A DNA stretch of 10,117 bases, taken from NCBI GenBank assembly GCA_031279735.1, contig JAITHX010000055.1, positions 1 through 10,117 on the forward strand, in the 5' to 3' direction. This document shows positions 1 through 5,200 of this stretch, in pieces. Made by a program: the position numbers and the translations under genes. Source of the stretch: Prevotellaceae bacterium. Lineage in GTDB: Bacteria; Bacteroidota; Bacteroidia; Bacteroidales; UBA932. Under the pieces are notes generated by a model, which saw only the letters and a list, made by a program, of their open reading frames with translations, was not told the origin of the DNA and ran no database searches. Numbering within the stretch: the first letter of the stretch is position 1; every line of letters begins with the position of its first letter.

Positions 1-33
<33 letters not shown>

Positions 34-44
34 GATAACTGTTC

Positions 45-67
45 TAAGCCTTCAAAGCAAAGGCTTA
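45..67. other. Small perfect hairpin (8-bp stem)
   Basis: TAAGCCTT at 45-52 pairs with AAGGCTTA at 60-67 around a 7-base loop. CTG/CAG at 40-42 and 68-70 could extend the stem past a two-base bulge. No T-run follows on either side, so it is not a classical intrinsic terminator. It could still end or protect a transcript from a gene left of the window. Confidence 0.45.
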
Positions 68-119
68 CAGATGATTTATATGAGAGACAGCGACAAATTA
101 CTTTTCAATTTTAATTAAA

Positions 120-139
120 TATATTTCGTCGCAAATATA
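120..139 (-). promoter_or_regulatory. Possible leftward Bacteroidota -7 box in a palindrome
   Basis: On the - strand, positions 139-132 read TATATTTG, an exact match to the Bacteroidota -7 consensus TAnnTTTG. The site lies in a 7-bp-stem palindrome (TATATTT at 120-126, AAATATA at 133-139), and the + strand copy reads TATATTTC, one base off consensus. No TTTG -33 box stands at the expected 19-21 base spacing for the leftward reading. The surroundings are AT-rich, so chance is a real alternative. A leftward gene would lie outside the window, beyond the TC tract. Confidence 0.22.
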
Positions 140-186
140 ATCGAATTATTGTATGCGACGCGCGCTTTTCAGACTTTTTATGATTT

Positions 187-213
187 GGGGTGCTATAGGG
201 TAGGGGGGTGGGG
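187..213 (+). other. G-rich tract, potential G-quadruplex
   Basis: Four G-runs occur in 27 bases: 187-190, 198-200, 203-208 and 210-213, with loops of 7, 2 and 1 bases. This fits the standard G3+N1-7 quadruplex pattern on the + strand. Part of it (CTATAGGGTAGGG) resembles the complement of the CCCTATA array at 1063-1131, so it may be a degenerate inverted copy of that array. Confidence 0.5.
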
Positions 214-250
214 TGTCCGAAATCCGTTATCAAGGGATGTGTTAGAAATA

Positions 251-536
251 ACTTATAGGTTCTACTGGGAATTGTGTGGAAAAAGTTTGCGTGTTTTTTC
301 ACCGCGTTGCGGTGTTTTTGTAACGCAAAGGGCGCAAGGGCTTCGCAAAGGGCGCAAGGGCTTCGCGGCCTTTGCGAAGAGCGCCGGCTGCCGGTCGTGA
401 TCCGCAACCTCCAACAACCTAGCGCAAAGGAGGCGAAGCCCTTGCGTCCTCCGCGAAGCCTCTGCGCCCTTTGCGGTAAAAAAACACCGCGACGCGGTGA
501 AGAACCGCACAATTCCCGGTAGAACCAACTTATAAG
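251..536. repeat. Long imperfect palindromic element (about 285 bp)
   Basis: The two arms are imperfect reverse complements over most of their length. In order inward, the left arm has ACTTATAGGTTCTACTGGGA, GAATTGTG, a CACCGCGTTGCGGTGTTTTT block, then CGCAAAGGGCGCAAGGGCTT-type sequence and GCCTTTGCG. The right arm (about 421-536) carries the mirror images and ends in AACTTATAAGG. The unpaired centre (about 380-420) holds TGATCCGCAACCT (398-410), which recurs exactly at 738-750. A transcript would fold into one long rod-like hairpin. Frames inside it encode low-complexity strings such as ALCALC or AQRAQG, typical of repeats wrongly called as genes. No transposase, start site or conserved domain is seen. 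It is best described as a palindromic or MITE-like intergenic element; its family is not identified. Confidence 0.8.
324..363 (+). repeat. 20-bp perfect tandem duplication in the palindrome's left arm
   Basis: CGCAAAGGGCGCAAGGGCTT occurs twice head-to-tail, at 324-343 and 344-363, with no mismatch. The right arm has only a diverged counterpart (about 440-475), so this duplication probably arose after the palindrome formed. Confidence 0.85.
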
Positions 537-558
537 GGATGCAGTTCGGTTTTTTAGC

Positions 559-594
559 ACACAGATGTGACAGATGACACAGATGACGCAGATT
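559..594 (+). repeat. Nonamer array ACACAGATG x4
   Basis: Four 9-base units follow each other: ACACAGATG (559-567), TGACAGATG (568-576), ACACAGATG (577-585) and ACGCAGATT (586-594). Nine is divisible by three, so translation would give a periodic peptide, but no credible gene covers the array. The last unit overlaps the left inverted repeat that starts at 592. Confidence 0.7.
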
Positions 595-707
595 CAGAAC
601 TCCCGTTGTGGATAACTTCTTACGTCTAATACAGACTGTTTTATGAAAAGCATATCGCAAAATGATACTGTCGCAAAAACAGCGCGGAGAGTCGGGGAGC
701 GTTCGGC

Positions 708-904
708 AGATGGAAAAGATTGCGGGTCTTGCGGGCTTGATCCGCAACCTTCAATGACCGTCCGGCCGGAGGGAGCGTGCAGGAGTCGAGCGAGACGGCA
801 GGACGCGGACGAATGGACGAATGGACGAATGGACAAATGGACGGCTGTAACGCTCCCTGCGGCCGGACGGTCATTGCGGGCTTGACCCGCAATCTTTTCC
901 ATCT
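708..904. repeat. Inner palindrome with TGCGGGCTTGACCCGCA-type core
   Basis: A perfect 21-bp inverted repeat pairs 708-728 with 884-904. A second block pairs 753-777 with 851-875 with one mismatch in 25. The right arm carries the small hairpin TGCGGGCTTGACCCGCA (875-891). The left arm has an insertion with a variant of it (GCGGGCTTGATCCGC, 731-745). The core is a REP-like palindrome and shares TGATCCGCAACCT with the loop of the upstream element at 251-536. Frames crossing it are not believed to be genes. Confidence 0.75.
811..842 (+). repeat. Octamer array GAATGGAC x4
   Basis: GAATGGAC occurs at 811-818, 819-826 and 827-834, and a one-base variant AAATGGAC at 835-842. The array sits in the loop of the inner palindrome. 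Its short, nearly perfect units suggest replication slippage. Confidence 0.85.
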
Positions 905-977
905 CCCAAACACTCCTCTGCTCTCCCCGCCGTCCTCAGGTCATTTCAAGTAACAGTTTTGCAAAAAAATGCGACAA

Positions 978-999
978 TCCGGTTTGCGACACAACCGGA
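978..999. other. Short perfect hairpin, 7-bp stem
   Basis: TCCGGTT (978-984) pairs with AACCGGA (993-999) around an 8-base loop. It overlaps the right terminal repeat of the 592-1008 element. No T-run follows, so a terminator is not supported. Confidence 0.4.
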
Positions 1000-1062
1000 G
1001 TTCTGAATTTTAACACGACAGAAGTATATACGGAAATAGAATCCCTGCCATCCGGCGAAGCA

Positions 1063-1131
1063 CCCCATACCCTATACCCTATACCCTATACCCATACCCA
1101 TACCCATACCCTATACCCTATACCCTATACC
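1063..1131. repeat. CCCTATA / CCCATA tandem array
   Basis: Ten runs of at least three C follow at regular spacing. C-runs start at 1070, 1077, 1084 and 1091 (7 apart), then 1097, 1103 and 1109 (6 apart), then 1116, 1123 and 1130 (7 apart). The array is thus three heptamer steps, three hexamer steps CCCATA and three heptamer steps. The - strand reads GGGTATA/GGGTAT, with loops of 3-4 bases between G3 runs, and can form several alternative G-quadruplexes. It ends about 75 bp before the zinc-ribbon gene, just upstream of a candidate promoter. Confidence 0.9.
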
Positions 1132-1136
1132 TAAAT

Positions 1137-1167
1137 TTTCTATTTTCAATTATCAATTATATCTTCG
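1137..1167 (+). promoter_or_regulatory. Weak candidate promoter for the zinc-ribbon gene
   Basis: TTTC (1137-1140), 19 bases, then TATCTTCG (1160-1167) approximates the Bacteroidota pattern TTTG-N19-21-TAnnTTTG, with one mismatch in each box. It would put the start of transcription roughly 30 bases before the ATG at 1207. The sequence between is AT-rich, so a chance match is possible. Confidence 0.25.
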
Positions 1168-1206
1168 TGGCGAAATTAGAATAAGTAATAGTGGAGTATT
1201 GCGGTC

Positions 1207-1398
1207 ATGAATAGAGATATTAAATGCATAATGTGCAAAACGCCGCTTTCGTTTGCGGGCACATACAAGTTTCACGAAGGACGACGCTACGGCTTTTTAG
1301 GCAATACGGCGGAATTGTTCGTCAAAAAAAGAGCTTTCGACGTTTACGAATGTCCGAAATGCGGGAAAGTCGAATTGTATTCGACGAAGAAAAAATAA
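1207..1398 (+). CDS. Small zinc-ribbon protein (63 aa), function unknown
   Basis: The protein has two CxxC knuckles, C7-I-M-C10 and C49-P-K-C52, the classic four-cysteine layout of a zinc ribbon. The 38-residue stretch between them contains FHEGRRYGFLG and AELFVKKRAFDVYECPKCGKVE. This resembles short uncharacterised zinc-ribbon proteins of bacteria that end in a CPxCGKVEx(Y/F) strand. No signal peptide or membrane segment is seen, so it is probably cytosolic. A GGAG at 1193-1196 lies 10 bases before the ATG and supports this start. Its last codons (VELYSTKKK) lie in the first copy of a 31-bp tandem duplication, so the C-terminus may be recently altered. The dehydrogenase starts 40 bp downstream on the same strand, so co-transcription is possible. 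No function is assigned; nucleic-acid or protein binding is usual for such ribbons. Confidence 0.75.
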   Translation: MNRDIKCIMCKTPLSFAGTYKFHEGRRYGFLGNTAELFVKKRAFDVYECPKCGKVELYSTKKK

Positions 1399-1430
1399 TG
1401 TCGAATTGTATTCGACGAAGGAAAAATAAT
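1369..1430 (+). repeat. 31-bp tandem duplication carrying a 7-bp-stem hairpin
   Basis: Units 1369-1399 and 1400-1430 differ at one base (GAAGAAAAA versus GAAGGAAAA). A third partial copy GTCGAA follows at 1431-1436. Each unit starts with GTCGAAT-TGT-ATTCGAC, a perfect stem-loop (1369-1385 and 1400-1416). The first copy holds the last codons and stop of the zinc-ribbon gene. The second is non-coding and lies just before the dehydrogenase start. There is no downstream T-run on the + strand, so these are not standard terminators; processing or mRNA stability are possible roles. Confidence 0.9.
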
Positions 1431-1438
1431 GTCGAAAT

Positions 1439-2224
1439 ATGAATAATTATAGAATGGACATGGAATTAAAGACAGTTCTCGTCACGGGAGCCGCGAGCGG
1501 CATAGGCGAGGCGTGCGCCATAAGGTTTGCAAGGGAAGGTTTTTCGCTGATATTAAACGGCAGGAATCTGAGCAGACTCGATGCGCTGAAACAATTGCTG
1601 ACAGAGAAATACGGCGCTAAGGTCGTGCTGCTGCCGTTCGACGTTCGCGACGGGGCGGCGGCACGCGATGCCATCGATTCGCTGCCCGATGCATGGAAGT
1701 CGATCGACGTGCTGATAAACAATGCGGGGCTGGTGCTGGGTCTCGACAAGGAGTACGAAACCGCACCCGACGACTGGGATGTGATGATCGACACCAACGT
1801 GAAGGGAATCCTCACGCTTACGCGGTTAGTGACGCCGGGGATGATCGGGCGCGGCAGAGGTCACGTGATAAACATCGGATCCATAGCGGGCGACGCGGCG
1901 TATGCCGGAGGGAGCGTTTATTGCGCGACTAAGGCGGCAGTGAAGGCGCTTTCCGACGGATTGCGAATTGATTTGGTTAACACTCCGCTGAGGGTTACGA
2001 ACGTAAAGCCGGGCATGGTCGAGACGGAATTTTCGATAACGCGCTTCAGAGGCGACAAGGAGAGGGCGAACAAAGTGTATGCAGGGTTGAAGCCGCTGAC
2101 CGGAGCCGATGTAGCCGAAGTGGTGATGTTCGCGGTTTCGGCGCCTCCGCACGTGCAGATAGCCGAAGTGCTTGTGATGCCGACTAGTCAGGCAACGGCA
2201 ACCGTAGTTAATTATGAATTATGA
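1439..2224 (+). CDS. YdfG-type short-chain dehydrogenase/reductase
   Basis: This is a classical short-chain dehydrogenase, a cytosolic NAD(P)-dependent oxidoreductase. The Rossmann motif TGAASGIG spans residues 16-23 and NNAG 94-97. The catalytic tetrad is complete: N120, S148, Y161 and K165 (YCATK). PG follows at 191-192. Blocks such as DTNVKGILTLTRLVTPGM, HVINIGSIAG, YAGGSVY and KPGMVETEFS closely parallel E. coli YdfG, which reduces 3-hydroxy acid/malonic semialdehyde-type substrates with NADP(H). R42 after the second strand (NGR) fits NADP preference. The substrate cannot be read from the sequence. ATG at 1439 is the longest start, but ATG at 1454 or 1460 (MELKTVLVTGA) fits the family better. 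The C-terminal NYEL and the TGA come from an AATTATG heptamer array, so the tail is not family sequence. Confidence 0.93.
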   Translation: MNNYRMDMELKTVLVTGAASGIGEACAIRFAREGFSLILNGRNLSRLDALKQLLTEKYGAKVVLLPFDVRDGAAARDAIDSLPDAWKSIDVLINNAGLVLGLDKEYETAPDDWDVMIDTNVKGILTLTRLVTPGMIGRGRGHVINIGSIAGDAAYAGGSVYCATKAAVKALSDGLRIDLVNTPLRVTNVKPGMVETEFSITRFRGDKERANKVYAGLKPLTGADVAEVVMFAVSAPPHVQIAEVLVMPTSQATATVVNYEL

Positions 2225-2241
2225 ATTATGAATTATGAATT
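2210..2241 (+). repeat. AATTATG heptamer array (4.6 copies)
   Basis: Four perfect AATTATG units (2210-2237) are followed by AATT. The array encodes the last four residues and stop of the dehydrogenase. Seven is coprime to three and the unit contains TGA on one strand and TAA on the other, so the array closes all six frames within about 21 bases. Confidence 0.95.
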
Positions 2242-2260
2242 GCCTGACGGACGATGGGAG

Positions 2261-2281
2261 AATTAAGAATTAAGAATTAAG
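2261..2281 (+). repeat. AATTAAG heptamer array (3 copies)
   Basis: Three AATTAAG units end 14 bases before the ATG of the tamB-like gene, a few bases after the AATTATG array. The two units differ by one base. No ribosome-binding site is visible between array and ATG apart from a weak CCGGAA. Confidence 0.9.
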
Positions 2282-2295
2282 AATAGCCTCCGGAA

Positions 2296-5200
2296 ATGAA
2301 GCGGTCTAAACGAAAGAAGGTACTGATTATCCTTGTTCTTGTTTTTTTCGTTGTGGCGGTGCTGCCGCCGATAGTGTTGAGCATTCCGCCGGTACAGACG
2401 GCAATCGTGGGCATGGTTTCGTCGAGGCTGTCGAAGCGACTGAAAACCCGGGTCGAGGTGGAATATGTGAATGTTCGTTTTTTTAACAGAGTTTTTATGA
2501 CGGGCATCTATGTGGAGGATATTTCGCTCGACACTTTGATGTATGTCGGCAAGCTCGACGCCGATATTGGAGGACTGCCTTTTGGAGGACGACCGCTGGT
2601 GCTGAACAAGGTGAAACTGTCCGACGGCGTTTTTCGTCTGCGCTCAGATTCGGCAGGCGTCAATATCGCTCAGATTCTCGACAATCTCAATGACGGGATA
2701 GACGACGAGCCTCAAGCCGATAACGGCGACACGCTTTCCTCTCCGCTTCGGATTAGCGTCAAGGCATTGGAACTGGAAAACTTCGGATATCGCATGTTTC
2801 TCAACGATGCTGTTGCGTTCCGCGAGCAGCCGGACGGGATAATCTATAATAATATGGTGGTGGACGGGATAGCGCTCGACGCCGACGGGATAGCCCTCAG
2901 CGGCGACACGCTTTCGTTTCGGGTCAATTCGCTTTCGTTTCGCGAGCGTTCGGGATTCAACGCTACGAAAATCGCCGCCGACACCGGATTCATCCGTTTC
3001 GGACGCGAGGTGAATCTGAAGAACTTCGAGCTGACGGACGATTATTCGGAAATAAGGATGCGAAGTTTAGTCATGTCATACGACGGGGGCGACAAGTTCG
3101 GCGATTTCGTCAACAATGTCAATCTCGCTCTCGACATCTACGATTCGCAGGTGGATTTCAAAACTGTGGCGTTTTTCGCTCCCGTGCTGAAGGACATGTC
3201 GCTGTCCGTGAATCTGAACGCCCACATCAACGGCACGGTGTCGAACTTCCGCAGCAACGATTTCGCGCTGACGGCGCTCGACAGGACGGTGATGCACGGA
3301 CGCTTCAGCATCGCCGGACTGCCCGACGCGAGTTCCACGATTCTTTTCGCCGACTTGAAGTCGCTGCGCACGAGTTCGGGCGATGTGCTCGCCGTGTTGT
3401 CCGGCATATCGGAGGACGCGGGCAACGAGGAGCTGATTCGCAAGTTCGACAATCTGCATTTCAAAGGCACTTTCACCGGCTTCTTCAACGATTTCGTTTC
3501 CTACGGCAACCTGACGAGCAACATGGGGCATCTGAGCATGGACGTGAAGTTCGACGGACAGGAAATCGAGGGACGGACGGGCGTTGGCATAGAGGGCAAG
3601 CTGGACGCCACGGACTTCAACGTGGGGGCGCTGCTCGGCATGTCGCAGATGGGGCTGGCGAGTTTCAACGTGACGGTTGACGGCACTACGGGAAACGGAT
3701 ACACCGACATGTTCGGAAAGGGACGGGTTTCGTCGCTCGATTTCAACGACTACAAGTATCGCAACATCGATTTCGCCGGACGACTGCACAACAGCTCGTT
3801 CAACGGCGAGGTGAACGTAGCGGAACCGAACCTCGCGCTCGGATTCAAGGGACGAATCGACGCGGGCGGGGAGGATGGCGTTCCGGTGTTTGATTTCGAG
3901 GCCGATCTGGGTCATGCCGATCTGGTGCGCCTGAACTTCAACCGGCGGGATTCGGCGGCAACCGTGAAAGCCGGCATCAAGGCTAATTTCAAGGGATCGA
4001 GCATCCTGAACTACGCGGGCGAAATTCATATCGACGACCTGTGCTACGGAAACGGCAGCGCGGACATGGCGCTTGGCGACATAACGCTCTCGGCAGGCAA
4101 CAGATCGACGGGCAATTACCTGAAACTCGAATCCGAGTTCGCCGATGTGCACTACTTCGGGCAGTATCACCTGGGCGGGTTCGTCAACAGACTGATGGCA
4201 ACGGCGGCGCGCTGCATGCCCGAACTGCTGCCCGACGTGGATTACCGTAAATATCTGAACCCCGCAATCCCGTTCAACTTCAGCGCGCAGCTCAAAAACC
4301 CCGACGACATAGCCGCAATTCTGGCTCCCGGACTGTCGGCGGGCGTAGCCGACCTGAGAGCCATTGTCGATACCGGCGGCAGGCTCAATCTCAGTCTGTC
4401 GGCTGAACATGCCGGCTACGAAGGCAAACAGATTTCCGACCTCGCGCTCTCCTGCGTCTCGGCAGGCGATTCCATGCTGCTGAACATCGCGGGCGACGTG
4501 ATGCTGCCCGGACTGACGCTGCGCAGCTTCAGGGCGGACAGTCGGGCGTCGAACAACAGGGTGATGACACGGCTTTCCTTCGTCGATTCGGCGGGGCGCT
4601 CCGACGCCGACCTGTCGTTCGTTGCCGACCTTTTCAGGGACGAGGAGGGATACCCGAACGTGACTATCAACTCGAACAGATCGAAATTCACCGTCTTCGG
4701 GCAGAAATGGACGCTCGAACCCGCAAGAGCCGAACTCCACAGCGGGAAGTACGGCATCGAAGGTTTCCGCTTTCACCGCAACGGGCAGAGCATAGAACTC
4801 GACGGGGCGGTCTCGCGGGAAGGGGACGACAGCCTGACCATGCAAATCAGCAACTTTAACCTCGCCGGAATAAATCCCTATATCGGCGACAAGGGAAATT
4901 ATCTGAGCGGCAAACTGTCGGGGACGATAGACATTACGGGTGCCCTCGACGCTCCGCTCATCCTCGGATCCATAGAAATAGACACGCTGGCGGTGAACGG
5001 GGAAAGGCTCGGCGGCTTCGTCGTCGGAAGCCTCTGGAACGACGACCTGCACAGACTGGAACTCACGGCGCGAGTTCACAACACGTCGAAAAGAAGTCTT
5101 TCGCTCAACGGTCACTTCACCCCCGGCACCGGAAAAATCGCCGCGACACTGGAACTCGACAAACTTTCGCTCAAACCCATAGAACCGCTGCCCGACGGCA

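Larger units (their letters stand above)
592..1008. repeat. 417-bp element with 19-bp terminal inverted repeats
   Basis: ATTCAGAACTCCCGTTGTG at 592-610 matches the reverse complement of 990-1008 at 18 of 19 positions. Between these ends lie a second, stronger palindrome (708-904) and an octamer array. The layout resembles a non-autonomous mobile element (MITE-like) with nested inverted repeats, but no transposase frame is present. A clear target-site duplication was not found: the flanks GACGCAG and TTTAACACG do not match. Mobility is therefore inference. Confidence 0.5.

Noticed and set aside
251..536. Structured RNA gene or tRNA
   Set aside because: The fold comes from a simple long palindrome. 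No tRNA arms, riboswitch core or other known RNA motif was recognised.
111..913. Several overlapping frames of 80-161 aa on both strands
   Set aside because: They run through palindromes and tandem repeats, overlap each other on both strands, and encode low-complexity Arg/Leu/Cys strings. No domain, start context or codon pattern supports them.
592..1008. Insertion sequence
   Set aside because: There are inverted ends but no transposase frame, no DDE or HUH motif, and no matching target-site duplication. It is recorded only as a repeat element.
559..1131. CRISPR array
   Set aside because: The repeats have 6-9-base units with no unique spacers, and no cas genes are present.
1224..1442. 72-aa frame overlapping the zinc-ribbon gene
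   Set aside because: It is an out-of-frame reading of the zinc-ribbon gene, prolonged by the 31-bp duplication. It loses both CxxC motifs.
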